Shown: positions 1 to 6,984, counted from the first letter of the stretch. The stretch is DNA of 13,345 nt from Bacteroidota bacterium (GCA_030592465.1 JAUVJB010000065.1:1-13345); one strand, 5' to 3'. A program made the numbers and translations. The notes: generated by a model not told the origin, from the letters alone.

Positions 1-2
1 CA

Positions 3-1397
3 ACAAATATATCTGCTCAAAAAAATGTAGAATTTGACAAAAATAATTTCAGATATAATAAAGAAGGTTTTAAAAGAGCTTATAGTAATTTGAAAGAGGG
101 AAATAATTATTTTGAAGACGAGAAATATTTTTTAGCTTTGGAAGTATATTTAAAGGCTAATCATTTCAACTCAAATAATGCAACACTTAACTATAGAATA
201 GGTGTTTGTTATTTACAATCAGTTCAAAAAACTAAATCAATAGATTTCTTAAAAAAAGCATATAGCTTAAATAGAAATGTTGATCCTGAAATTGACTTAA
301 TGTTGGGCAGGTCATATCATCTTAATTTTGAATTTGATAAGGCTATTGAAGAATATAAAGCGTATAGAAATTCTTTATCTTTTGGTCAATTACAAAAAAA
401 AGGAATTGTTATTGATAAATATATTGATGAATGTAAAAATGGTAAGCAATTAACTAAGTCTCCTGTCCGTGTTTATATTGACAATCTTGGCAATATAGTT
501 AATTCATCATATAGTGACCACAGCCCTGTAATTTCTGCCGATGAAGAAACAATGTTTTTTACATCAACAAGGGAAAATTCTGTTGGCGGTAAAAAAGATG
601 TTTATGATCAACAGTATGATGAAGATATTTATGTTACTCGTAATCATAAAGGTAAATGGAGTAATCCCCATAATATGAGAGACCCTTTAAATACTTCAAA
701 AGATGATGCTACTGTTGGCTTATCTTCTGACGGACAACAATTATTAACTTTTAACGGGAGAAAAAATGGTGGTGATATTCAAATTGCTTACCTTAACGGT
801 GTTACATGGTCGTCTCCAAAATCATTGCCTAAATCAATAAACACCTCATATCACGAATCATCTGCCTGTTTTTCATCAGATGCAAGTATTATTTATTTTG
901 TAAGCGATAAATCTAATGATAATTATGGAGGAAGAGATATTTTTTATTGTAAAAAAGATAGAAACGGCAGATGGGATGATGCTATAAATATTGGACCTGT
1001 TATTAATACAAAATATGACGAAGATGGTGTTTTTATGCACCCTGATGGCAGAACCATGTATTTTAGTTCAAAAGGACATAACTCTATGGGTGGGTTCGAT
1101 ATTTTTATATCAACAATGGATGATAGAGGAATATGGAGCGAACCTGTTAATTTAGGTTCCCCTATTAATACACCCGATGATGATTTATGTTTTGTTCTTT
1201 CGGCAAGTGGTAAACATGGTTATTATTCGTCAGAACGAGATGGTGGATTTGGTCGCTCAGATATTTATATGGTAACTTTTTTAGGTCCTGAAAAACCACT
1301 TGTTCAAAGCAATGAAGATAATCTTATTGCAAGCATTGCTAACCCAATTACAGAAACTGTTGTTGAAGCAACTGTTGAGATTAAAAAATCAGATTGA
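3..1397 (+). CDS. OmpA-family envelope protein, N-terminal part (TPR + PD40 propeller); 5' partial, frameshifted at 3' end
   Basis: The frame is open from base 3 to the TGA at 1395-1397, so the gene enters from outside the window. The TTG at base 90 is only an internal leucine codon. The first visible residues read TNISAQKNVEFDK, which looks like the tail of a Sec signal peptide ending around SAQ. Bases ~60-420 encode TPR-like helices (ALEVYLKANHF, KSIDFLKKAYSLN, KAIEEYKAY). Bases ~510-1270 encode about five PD40/WD40-like propeller strands, with repeats such as SPVISADEETMFFTS and DGRTMYFSSKGHNSMGGFDI. Bacteroidota proteins with this order normally continue into a CarboxypepD-reg-like domain and a C-terminal OmpA peptidoglycan-binding domain. 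Exactly that follows here in the -1 frame. The likely role is a periplasmic or outer-membrane-associated protein tethered to peptidoglycan. The two reading frames almost certainly represent one gene of about 670 visible codons. Confidence 0.85.
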   Translation, partial: TNISAQKNVEFDKNNFRYNKEGFKRAYSNLKEGNNYFEDEKYFLALEVYLKANHFNSNNATLNYRIGVCYLQSVQKTKSIDFLKKAYSLNRNVDPEIDLMLGRSYHLNFEFDKAIEEYKAYRNSLSFGQLQKKGIVIDKYIDECKNGKQLTKSPVRVYIDNLGNIVNSSYSDHSPVISADEETMFFTSTRENSVGGKKDVYDQQYDEDIYVTRNHKGKWSNPHNMRDPLNTSKDDATVGLSSDGQQLLTFNGRKNGGDIQIAYLNGVTWSSPKSLPKSINTSYHESSACFSSDASIIYFVSDKSNDNYGGRDIFYCKKDRNGRWDDAINIGPVINTKYDEDGVFMHPDGRTMYFSSKGHNSMGGFDIFISTMDDRGIWSEPVNLGSPINTPDDDLCFVLSASGKHGYYSSERDGGFGRSDIYMVTFLGPEKPLVQSNEDNLIASIANPITETVVEATVEIKKSD

Positions 1398-2014
1398 CAA
1401 TTGTTAAAGGTACGGTTAAAGATGCTATTACTTTAAATCCTATTACTGCTCAGATTGAAATTGTTGATAATGATAAAAATGAAATTGTTTCAAATTATGT
1501 AACGAATAGCGAGTCCGGAAAATATCTAATTTCGTTGCCATCAGGTAAAAATTATGGGATGACAGTTAAAGCAGAAAATTATTTATTCCACTCTGAAAAT
1601 TTTAACATACCGCAAGCAACAGCTTATCAGGAAATTAATAAAGACATATTATTAAATAATATTAAAAAAGATGCAAAGATTATTTTAAGGAATGTTTTCT
1701 TTGACCTTGGTAAAGCAACATTACGACCTACTTCTTATGCTGAACTTGGTCGTTTAACAAAGTTACTTAATGATGTTCTTACTTTAAGAATTGAAATATC
1801 AGGTCATACTGATAATACCGGTTCATTACAAACGAATAAAAAGTTATCAGAATCAAGAGCTAAATCTGTTGTCGATTTCTTAATAACTGAAGGTGTTGAT
1901 TCAAGTCGCCTTGAATATAAGGGATATGCTTACTTCCAACCTGTTGCTTCTAATGACACAGAGCAGGGACGACAAGAAAACAGACGTGTTGAATTTAAAA
2001 TATTAAGTGAATAA
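1385..2014 (+). CDS. OmpA-family envelope protein, C-terminal part (carboxypeptidase-regulatory-like + OmpA domain), continuation of the preceding frame
   Basis: This is the -1 frame continuation of the TPR/PD40 gene. Read from the A run, the junction is K-I-R-L-T-I-V-K-G-T-V-K-D, so the TTG at 1394 is a leucine codon rather than a believable start. Residues ~1-75 counted from that TTG form a CarboxypepD-reg-like beta sandwich (VKGTVKDAITLNPITAQIEI, SGKYLISLPSGKNYG). Residues ~98-205 are an OmpA C-terminal domain: NVFFDLGKATLRP, SGHTDNTG (peptidoglycan-binding Asp), LSESRAKSVVDFL and NRRVEF (conserved Arg). The domain binds the diaminopimelate of peptidoglycan and anchors the protein to the wall. 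The fragment has no signal peptide of its own and would be useless alone in the cytoplasm. The stop at 2012-2014 is followed 16 bases later by a strong terminator. Confidence 0.85.
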   Translation, partial: KIRLTIVKGTVKDAITLNPITAQIEIVDNDKNEIVSNYVTNSESGKYLISLPSGKNYGMTVKAENYLFHSENFNIPQATAYQEINKDILLNNIKKDAKIILRNVFFDLGKATLRPTSYAELGRLTKLLNDVLTLRIEISGHTDNTGSLQTNKKLSESRAKSVVDFLITEGVDSSRLEYKGYAYFQPVASNDTEQGRQENRRVEFKILSE

Positions 2015-2030
2015 AAAGGAAGGTTCTATA

Positions 2031-2057
2031 AACCAACGGGTTAACCCGTTGGTTTTT
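2031..2057 (+). terminator. Rho-independent terminator of the OmpA-family gene
   Basis: A perfect 10-bp stem (AACCAACGGG, 2031-2040, with CCCGTTGGTT, 2045-2054) encloses a TTAA loop and runs straight into T residues. It lies 16 bases after the stop codon. The whole 24-base stem-loop is a true palindrome. Confidence 0.85.
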
Positions 2058-2064
2058 ATCCTTT

Positions 2065-2143
2065 CGCTCTTTCGGATTTATAATCCGAAAGTTCTGTTTA
2101 CTTCAGTTTATTTAGGCTTTCGGATTATAAATCCGAAAGAGCG
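2065..2143. repeat. Nested palindromic REP-pair-like element, copy 1
   Basis: Two 27-base arms (2065-2091 and 2117-2143) are exact reverse complements of each other. Each arm is also a hairpin by itself (TTTCGGATT / AATCCGAAA around a 3-base loop). They are separated by a 25-base spacer (2092-2116). The element can fold either as two small hairpins or as one long one. A second copy in inverted orientation lies at 5621-5698. It shares the arms except for the loop bases, and shares most of the spacer. This makes it a dispersed repeat family and not just a terminator. It resembles REP/BIME units in design, but no associated transposase is visible in the window. Confidence 0.8.
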
Positions 2144-2191
2144 GTGTTCAATGTTTAATAACATTATAAACATATAGAAAATAAAATTTAT

Positions 2192-2199
2192 TAATTTTG
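2192..2199 (+). promoter_or_regulatory. Candidate Bacteroidota -7 element for gcvT
   Basis: TAATTTTG matches the Bacteroidota primary-sigma -7 consensus TAnnTTTG exactly and lies 39 bases before the gcvT start. No TTG -33 element is evident at the usual distance, so the call rests on the -7 motif and its position. In AT-rich DNA a chance match is possible. Confidence 0.4.
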
Positions 2200-2238
2200 T
2201 TTTCATAATATATAAAAAAATAAAATATTTATAAAATA

Positions 2239-3342
2239 ATGAAAAATACAGCGTTTACTAAATTTCATGAACAATTAGGTGCTAAAATGGTACCTTTTGT
2301 AGGTTTTAATATGCCTATTCAATATCAAAGTATTCCAGAAGAACATATGATTGTTAGAGAAAAACTTGGCGTTTTTGATGTTTCTCACATGGGAGAATTT
2401 TGGGTTACAGGGCAAAAAGCTTTTAGCTTTATTCAAAAGGTTACTACAAACGACCTTGCATTATTATTCGATGGTAAAGTGCAATATTCTTGCTTTCCAA
2501 ATGGCAAAGGTGGTATTGTTGACGATTTACTTGTTTATCGTATTAATGAAGAAAAATATTTACTTGTTGTTAATGCTGCTAATATTGATAAAGACTGGAA
2601 CTGGTGTGTTAAAAATGCAAAATCAATGGGTCTTGAAGTAGGTAAAGATATTGTTAATGTATCTGATAATATTTGCCAATTAGCAATTCAAGGACCTCTT
2701 GCTTTAAAAGCTATGCAAAAGTTAACAAAAGAGAGTGTTATTGATATGGAATATTATACTGTGAAGATTATTGAATTTGCAGGTATCAAAAATGCAATCG
2801 TTTCAACAACAGGATATACAGGTTCCGGAGGTTGCGAAGTATATGTACCAAACGAATATGGCGAAAAATTATGGAAAGCTGTTTTTGAAGCAGGCGAAGA
2901 GTTTGGAATTAAACCCATTGGCTTAGGTGCTCGTGATACTCTACGTATGGAAATGGGATTTTGCTTATACGGTAATGATATTAACGATACAACATCTCCT
3001 ATTGAAGCCGGTTTAGGTTGGATTACCAAATTTAACGCCGGTAATAATTTTATCGATAGAGAATATATGGAAAAACTTAAAGCTGAAGGTGTTTCTCATA
3101 GACTAAGAGGATTTGAAATGATTGATAGAGGCATTCCTCGTCAACATTATGAGATTGTTGATGCTGAGGGTAATAATATTGGTGAAGTTACATCAGGCAC
3201 AATGTCGCCGGCTCTTAAAAAAGGTATTGGTATGGGATATATTAATAAAGGTTTTAGTAAATTTGGAACAGAAATTTATATCAAGGTAAGAAACAAACAA
3301 CTTAAAGCTGAAGTTGTAAAATTCCCTTTTTATAAACAATAG
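2239..3342 (+). CDS. gcvT: Aminomethyltransferase, glycine cleavage system T protein
   Basis: This tetrahydrofolate-dependent aminomethyltransferase takes the methylamine carried on lipoyl-H protein, releases ammonia and forms 5,10-methylene-THF. It acts in the cytoplasm as part of the glycine cleavage system. The 367 residues match the family's usual length, and the ATG start opens with the typical TAFTKFHEQLGAKMVPFVGF. Other landmarks are FDVSHMGE (~46-53), GGIVDDLLVYR (~91-101, containing the conserved catalytic Asp), GYTGSGGCEVYVP, GLGARDTLRMEMG and SGTMSPALKKGIGMGYI near the C-terminus. gcvH and gcvP are not in the window, so the system is dispersed, as is common in Bacteroidota. The gene stands alone between a terminator region upstream and a shared bidirectional terminator downstream, and is probably monocistronic from a promoter near 2192. 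Confidence 0.97.
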   Translation: MKNTAFTKFHEQLGAKMVPFVGFNMPIQYQSIPEEHMIVREKLGVFDVSHMGEFWVTGQKAFSFIQKVTTNDLALLFDGKVQYSCFPNGKGGIVDDLLVYRINEEKYLLVVNAANIDKDWNWCVKNAKSMGLEVGKDIVNVSDNICQLAIQGPLALKAMQKLTKESVIDMEYYTVKIIEFAGIKNAIVSTTGYTGSGGCEVYVPNEYGEKLWKAVFEAGEEFGIKPIGLGARDTLRMEMGFCLYGNDINDTTSPIEAGLGWITKFNAGNNFIDREYMEKLKAEGVSHRLRGFEMIDRGIPRQHYEIVDAEGNNIGEVTSGTMSPALKKGIGMGYINKGFSKFGTEIYIKVRNKQLKAEVVKFPFYKQ

Positions 3343-3360
3343 GGTATTGTTATAGTGATA

Positions 3361-3398
3361 AAAAATAGCATAAAAGAATTTTCTTTTATGCTATTTTT
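3361..3398. terminator. Bidirectional terminator between convergent gcvT and cdd
   Basis: A perfect 18-bp stem (3361-3378 paired with 3381-3398) has only TT in the loop. It begins with A5 and ends with T5, so it provides a U-tract in both directions. It lies 18 bases after the gcvT stop and 19 bases past the cdd stop. Confidence 0.85.
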
Positions 3399-3417
3399 GT
3401 TTTAACTAAAGAAATAT

Positions 3418-3903
3418 TCACGAACTAAAATTATTACTATTAAAATTTAAAGGTAAAAGTTGTTTGGCATTATCAATAATTAAAATTTTATTTTCGCCAA
3501 TTAAAATTATTTTAATTGGTAAGTGAAAACGCATTTCACTTTCTAACAAAACCTGTCTGCAAGAGCCGCAAGGTGGTACAGGCTCATTAAGTAATTTTGA
3601 ATTAACATAAGCACATACTGCAATAGTTTTAACAGGCACATCAGGATATTCTGCATTTGCATAAAACATAGCAACTCTTTCTGCACATAAACCTGAAGGG
3701 TAGGCTGCATTTTCCTGATTATTTCCTTGTATTGTTTCACCGGTTTCGAGTAAAACACAAGCCCCTACATTAAATTTTGAATAAGGTGCATAAGCTTTTT
3801 GTGCGGCTTGTTTTGCTTTGTTTATAATTTCAATATCTTCTTTTGATAGTTCATCAATTGAATCGTATTCGTGTATAATTGTTTTTATCTCTTTAGTACG
3901 CAT
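3418..3903 (-). CDS. cdd: Cytidine deaminase
   Basis: Zinc-dependent hydrolytic deamination of cytidine/deoxycytidine to uridine/deoxyuridine, in pyrimidine salvage in the cytoplasm. The 161 residues fit the homotetrameric class, with a short N-terminal extension. Diagnostic motifs are YAPYSKFNVGA (~38-48), NQENAAYPSGLCAERVA (zinc ligand C73 and catalytic proton-shuttle E75) and PPCGSCRQVL (zinc ligands C112 and C115). The start is ATG at 3903 on the reverse strand. The gene converges with gcvT and shares its terminator. Upstream lies a long gene-free interval with no convincing -7/-33 pair. Confidence 0.96.
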   Translation of the reverse strand: MRTKEIKTIIHEYDSIDELSKEDIEIINKAKQAAQKAYAPYSKFNVGACVLLETGETIQGNNQENAAYPSGLCAERVAMFYANAEYPDVPVKTIAVCAYVNSKLLNEPVPPCGSCRQVLLESEMRFHLPIKIILIGENKILIIDNAKQLLPLNFNSNNFSS

Positions 3904-3982
3904 ATTATGTATTTTAGTTCTTTTTTAATTTAAGCGGGTAATCAAATTTGCCACCCTTTTTAAATGCTAAAGTTTTAATTGT

Positions 3983-4058
3983 TTATTGATTATTGATTAT
4001 TATTGATTCATAAATCTAAAGGCTAAAGTAAAAAGTAAAAAGTAAAAAGTGAAAAGTA
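3983..4058. repeat. Two heptanucleotide tandem arrays
   Basis: The first array (about 3983-4010) has three TATTGAT units with one 3-base interruption. The second (about 4025-4058) has about four or five units of AAAAAGT, the last being GAAAAGT. Both have period 7, as do the arrays at 5761-5789 and 13301-13345. Confidence 0.75.
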
Positions 4059-4165
4059 TTTCAAAATTATTTTTTTGTTTTTGTTTTAACACATATTGAA
4101 CTTAAAATATTTTTTAGCTTTAATATTCTTTTACTAAATTATCATTTCATCATTTAATTTGCCTG

Positions 4166-4210
4166 CCCCGTGAAATTGCGAAGCAATATTTCATTGGGGT
4201 CATTTTTTTT
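4166..4210. repeat. GC-capped hairpin followed by T8
   Basis: CCCC (4166-4169) pairs with GGGG (4196-4199). Inside, TGAAAT pairs with ATTTCA and TTGC with GCAA around a GAA loop, with one bulge and a G-T pair. T8 follows at 4203-4210. It has the form of a terminator on the + strand, but no + strand gene ends near it. It therefore more likely belongs to a dispersed palindromic repeat, or terminates an unseen transcript. Confidence 0.55.
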
Positions 4211-4441
4211 GCTTTATACTTTGATTTTTTAGCCTTTAGCCTTTTCATTTTAGCCGTTTACTCACTCTAAATCATACAAAATCCGAATATATATACTGAT
4301 ATTCTAATAATTTGTTTCAAACAAGATTGACAAATTTATTAAAAATAAGCAAATTTTTAGCAAGTATGATATTTTTTTGACGATTAGTGATAATTTTTTG
4401 AGAAAAAAATATCATAATAGAGTTTACTGTATGAAAATTTT

Positions 4442-4449
4442 TAATTTTG
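4442..4449 (+). promoter_or_regulatory. Candidate Bacteroidota -7 element for the glucosaminidase gene
   Basis: TAATTTTG is the same octamer as at 2192-2199 and fits TAnnTTTG. It lies 16 bases before the ATG, which predicts a very short leader. No TTG -33 box stands at the usual spacing. Confidence 0.4.
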
Positions 4450-4465
4450 TAGCTAAACTATTTTT

Positions 4466-5422
4466 ATGAGTTATAGGCTAAATATATTATTGTCAGTTAT
4501 TTTTGTTTTTCATGGCATTGCTTTTTCGCAATCAAATTCACGACGTGTTACTATTGGTGATTATATAAAACAATATAACAGACTTGCCACAAAAGAGATG
4601 AAGCGAACAGGTGTGCCTGCCAGCATTACTCTTGCACAGGGTATTCTTGAGTCTGATAATGGAAATAGCACACTTGCAAAAAAAGCTAATAATCATTTTG
4701 GTATTAAGTGTCATTCAAATTGGGATGGTAAGAGAATTTTTCACGATGACGATAGAAGAAAAGAATGTTTTAGAAAATACAGAACTGTTTATGAATCTTA
4801 CAAAGATCATTCAGATTTTATAAAAAACGGACAACGCTATCAATTTCTTTTTAAATATAGAACAACTGATTATAAACATTGGGCAAAAGGGTTGAAAAAA
4901 GCCGGTTATGCAACAAATAGACATTACGATAAGCTGTTGATTAAAATTATTGAAGATAATCGGTTATATGTTTATGATTCAAGAAAGAAAGTGAATAGAA
5001 ACATCGAAGATGATGAAAATCCTCCAGTTAAATTAGCCGATATTGATGATTTATATATTGATCCTTTTAAAAGCGATGTAAAGCAAAGAAACAGAATAAA
5101 TTATATAATTATTGAAAAAGGTAATACTTTTTATTCGTTGGCTAAGAAATATGATGTTATGCAATGGCAATTGTATAAGTATAACGAGTTTACTGAAGAT
5201 TCTGTTTTAAAAGTCGGTCAGATATTATATCTTCAACCAAAACGAAACAGAGCTGATGTCAGACATAAATATCATACTGTAAAAGAGGGAGAAACAATGT
5301 ATTCAATTTCACAGTTGTATGGTATTAAATTGAAAAAATTATATAAAAAGAATTTAATGAAAATGGGAGAGGAGACCAAGGTTGGAGAAAAATTATGGTT
5401 GAGGCGAAAAAAAAGAAAATAA
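4466..5422 (+). CDS. Secreted glucosaminidase (GH73-type) with two LysM domains
   Basis: Probable peptidoglycan endo-beta-N-acetylglucosaminidase, acting in the periplasm or at the cell surface in wall remodelling. Residues 1-~21 are a Sec signal peptide (hydrophobic LNILLSVIFVFHGIAFS, cleavage around SQ). Residues ~28-170 form the glucosaminidase domain, with SITLAQGILESDNGNSTLA carrying the likely catalytic E62, followed by NNHFGIKCHSNW, FRKYRTVYESYKDHSDF and KHWAKGLKKAGYATNRHY. Two LysM modules follow at ~212-257 (IIIEKGNTFYSLAKKYDV) and ~269-312 (HTVKEGETMYSISQLYGI), which bind GlcNAc polymers. The tail is strongly basic (RRKKRK). This layout is common in Bacteroidota. The gene appears to be monocistronic, and the downstream convergent gene is fmt. 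Confidence 0.93.
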   Translation: MSYRLNILLSVIFVFHGIAFSQSNSRRVTIGDYIKQYNRLATKEMKRTGVPASITLAQGILESDNGNSTLAKKANNHFGIKCHSNWDGKRIFHDDDRRKECFRKYRTVYESYKDHSDFIKNGQRYQFLFKYRTTDYKHWAKGLKKAGYATNRHYDKLLIKIIEDNRLYVYDSRKKVNRNIEDDENPPVKLADIDDLYIDPFKSDVKQRNRINYIIIEKGNTFYSLAKKYDVMQWQLYKYNEFTEDSVLKVGQILYLQPKRNRADVRHKYHTVKEGETMYSISQLYGIKLKKLYKKNLMKMGEETKVGEKLWLRRKKRK

Positions 5423-5533
5423 ATTATAATGACCATTCACTGTTTAAGTATATAATAAAATAATGGTTATATAGTTTTATTGCTCAATTGTTAAATTGTT
5501 AAATTGTTGAGTCCTCTCCGAAAAACAGGTAGA

Positions 5534-5599
5534 GCGTCATTGCAACCCGCCAGCTGGAGGAGAAGCAATCTGTAAATCAAAGGATTGCTTTGTCGTTCC
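5534..5599. repeat. Composite short inverted repeat containing a CCGCCAGCTGG core
   Basis: GCGTCATTGC opens the unit (5534-5543). It is followed by CCGCCAGCTGG (starting 5548), then AAGCAATC (5563-5570) and its exact complement GATTGCTT (5583-5590), and then TCGTTCC. From memory, GTCATTGC...AAGCAATC...GATTGCTT...CGTTCC units recur in intergenic DNA of Bacteroidota and some other phyla. That recollection was not checked here. Confidence 0.5.
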
Positions 5600-5620
5600 A
5601 TGTTAAATGTTGCTTCACAC

Positions 5621-5698
5621 GCTCTTTCGGATTTGCAATCCGAAAGTCTAAATAAACGAAAGTAAAACAGAACTTTCGGATTGCAAATCCGAAAGAGC
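5621..5698. repeat. Nested palindromic REP-pair-like element, copy 2 (inverted relative to copy 1)
   Basis: The arms at 5621-5646 and 5673-5698 are exact reverse complements, and each is a hairpin by itself. The reverse complement of the 26-base spacer (5647-5672) matches the spacer of copy 1 at about 22 of 26 positions, including GTTTATTTAG. Copy 2 is therefore the same element in the opposite orientation. Arm loops read TGC/GCA here against TAT/ATA in copy 1. Confidence 0.8.
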
Positions 5699-5743
5699 AG
5701 GGGTTTTTTTAAGTATTAAATCATTAAAATTCAGCATACTAAT

Positions 5744-5757
5744 CCGCCAGCTGGCGG
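5744..5757. repeat. Perfect 14-bp palindrome CCGCCAGCTGGCGG
   Basis: A GC-rich palindrome in AT-rich surroundings. Its first 11 bases (CCGCCAGCTGG) recur at 5548-5558 inside the composite repeat. It could form a hairpin or be a protein-binding site. Its function is unknown. Confidence 0.6.
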
Positions 5758-5760
5758 AAA

Positions 5761-5789
5761 TCAATAGTCAATAATCAATAGTCAATAGA
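5761..5789. repeat. Heptanucleotide tandem repeat (CAATAGT/CAATAAT)
   Basis: About four period-7 units alternate CAATAGT and CAATAAT. The ATCAATA phase is the reverse complement of the TATTGAT units near 3983-4010. Confidence 0.7.
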
Positions 5790-5823
5790 AAATCTTTGAG
5801 TAGTTGGGATGAACGATTATAAA

Positions 5824-6792
5824 TTATAATATTGAATAATTCTCTATTTTAAATCCTCTTAATAATTCTTTTGTGTTGTGGCGTTTTTTATCTTGCAATT
5901 GAAGTTCTTCAATGCTTATAAATCCATCTTTAACAGCTATTTTTAAATAATTTTTATTATCAGATATTATTTTACCCTGCATAAAAGAATGTTTTTCAAA
6001 GATAGGTAAAGTTTTGAAAATTTTTAAGGATAATTTTTTATTGTCGGCTGATATAATTTCTGTAAAAGCAGCAGGGTAAGGGCTTAAACCTCTAACAAAA
6101 TTGAAAATGTTTTTAACATCATTATTCCAATCAATTTTACAATCTTGTTTAAATATTTTAGGGGCTGTTTTTATTTCATTAGATTTATTGAGTAATTTTT
6201 TTTGTTCAACTTTAGGATAATTATTTTGTTCAATTGCATTAAGTGTTTTCAACATTAATTTAGCACCAACATTCATAAGTTTATCGTGAAGAGTTTCGAA
6301 GTTATCGGCTTCATCAATAATAATTTTTTCTTGAAAAATAATATCACCGGAATCAATTTTGTGCTTCAAAAAAAAAGTACTTACTCCTGTTTTTTTTTCC
6401 CCATTAATAATAGCCCAATTTATAGGAGCAGAACCACGATATTGCGGTAGCAAAGATGCATGTAAGTTTACCGAACCAAGTTTTGGCATATCCCAAACAA
6501 TTTCAGGCAACATTCTAAATGCAACAATTACTTGTAAATCAGCATTTAATTTGCGAAGTTGCTCTATAAAATCAGGATTTTTAAGGTTAGTTGGTTGTAA
6601 AATTTTAAGCTCTTTTTGTAAAGCGAATTTTTTTACGGCTGATTGTTGTATTTTTTTTCCTCGTCCTGCAGGTTTATCAGGCGATGTTATTACTCCGACA
6701 ATATTATAATTATTTTCAATTAAAGTTTTGAGCGTTTCAACAGCAAAATCAGGAGTGCCCATAAAAATAATCCGCAAGTTCCTTTTGCTCAT
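5824..6792 (-). CDS. fmt: Methionyl-tRNA formyltransferase
   Basis: Transfers a formyl group from 10-formyl-THF to Met-tRNA(fMet) for translation initiation. The 322 residues are a normal length. The N-terminal catalytic domain shows IIFMGTPDFAVETL (~9-21), GVITSPDKPAGRG (~33-45), the hallmark NLHASLLPQYRGSAPINWAI (~109-128, with catalytic N109 and H111) and KIDSGDII (~145-152, catalytic D147). The C-terminal OB-like tRNA-binding part contains VRGLSPYPAAF and ends in LLRGFKIENYSIL. The start is ATG at 6792 on the reverse strand, preceded by a 249-bp gap containing hairpins. The usual partner def (deformylase) is not adjacent. The gene converges with the glucosaminidase gene. Confidence 0.96.
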   Translation of the reverse strand: MSKRNLRIIFMGTPDFAVETLKTLIENNYNIVGVITSPDKPAGRGKKIQQSAVKKFALQKELKILQPTNLKNPDFIEQLRKLNADLQVIVAFRMLPEIVWDMPKLGSVNLHASLLPQYRGSAPINWAIINGEKKTGVSTFFLKHKIDSGDIIFQEKIIIDEADNFETLHDKLMNVGAKLMLKTLNAIEQNNYPKVEQKKLLNKSNEIKTAPKIFKQDCKIDWNNDVKNIFNFVRGLSPYPAAFTEIISADNKKLSLKIFKTLPIFEKHSFMQGKIISDNKNYLKIAVKDGFISIEELQLQDKKRHNTKELLRGFKIENYSIL

Positions 6793-6910
6793 CTTTATTA
6801 ATAAGTTTTAAATGTTTAATATTAAGCATCCTTTTCGAAAAGTCTTTTTTTTACCGCAAAGACACAAAGGATAAAATGTTGAAAATAAACTCTTTATGAT
6901 AGTATGACAC

Positions 6911-6935
6911 TGGTTTAAGTTTGTACCTTAAACCA
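6911..6935. terminator. Small hairpin, possible terminator
   Basis: TGGTTTAAG (6911-6919) pairs perfectly with CTTAAACCA (6927-6935) around a 7-base loop. A T5 run follows within ten bases on the + strand. It lies between the GH16-repeat gene and fmt, both on the - strand, and no + strand gene ends here, so the function is uncertain. Confidence 0.4.
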
Positions 6936-6952
6936 TTCTATTTTTGCTTGAT

Positions 6953-6984
6953 TGGATTAATCCCGATGCTTCGGGATTAATCCA
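6953..6984. terminator. Strong hairpin downstream of the GH16-repeat gene
   Basis: A perfect 14-bp stem (TGGATTAATCCCGA, 6953-6966, with its complement at 6971-6984) has a TGCT loop. It lies 57 bases past the stop of the minus-strand gene. No U-tract follows on the minus strand, so it may be a Rho-independent terminator of weak type, an mRNA 3'-end stabiliser, or a dispersed palindrome. Confidence 0.5.

Larger units (their letters stand above)
3904..4465. other. Gene-free interval with simple repeats and a hairpin
   Basis: These 562 bp separate divergent cdd and the glucosaminidase gene. I found no coding frame with family features. The contents are a TATTGAT heptamer cluster near 3983-4010, an AAAAAGT heptamer array at about 4025-4058, a 34-bp hairpin at 4166-4199 followed by T8, a small 'tttagcc' duplication near 4229-4242, and a candidate promoter at 4442-4449. 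Confidence 0.7.
5423..5823. other. Repeat-rich gene-free interval between convergent genes
   Basis: These 401 bp lie between the ends of the glucosaminidase gene and fmt. No coding frame was recognised. In order they hold a period-9 tandem (TTAAATTGT, within 5483-5511), a composite inverted repeat at 5534-5599, the second copy of the nested REP-pair element (5621-5698), the palindrome CCGCCAGCTGGCGG (5744-5757) and a heptamer tandem (about 5761-5789). No classical U-tailed terminator was found for either gene. The palindromes may serve that role. Confidence 0.7.

Noticed and set aside
90..92. TTG as start codon of the first gene
   Set aside because: The frame is open upstream to base 3, and the upstream residues look like the end of a signal peptide. 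The gene begins outside the window.
1394..1396. TTG as start codon of an independent OmpA gene overlapping the previous stop
   Set aside because: A 4-base overlap would suit translational coupling, but the product would lack a signal peptide, and domain order plus the A-run junction fit a single frameshifted gene better.
2754..3029. Open frame on the minus strand inside gcvT
   Set aside because: It is a shadow of gcvT, with no family features and no separate promoter.
3983..4058. Possible CRISPR array from repeated AT-rich units
   Set aside because: Units are 7 bases with no spacers, so these are simple tandem repeats.
6359..6709. Open frame on the plus strand inside fmt
   Set aside because: Antisense shadow of fmt. 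The fmt motifs on the other strand are unambiguous.
6849..6871. ACCGCAAAGACACAAAGG segment as a regulatory site for fmt
   Set aside because: It reminded me of short intergenic repeats seen in other Bacteroidota, but it has no internal symmetry and no second copy in the window.
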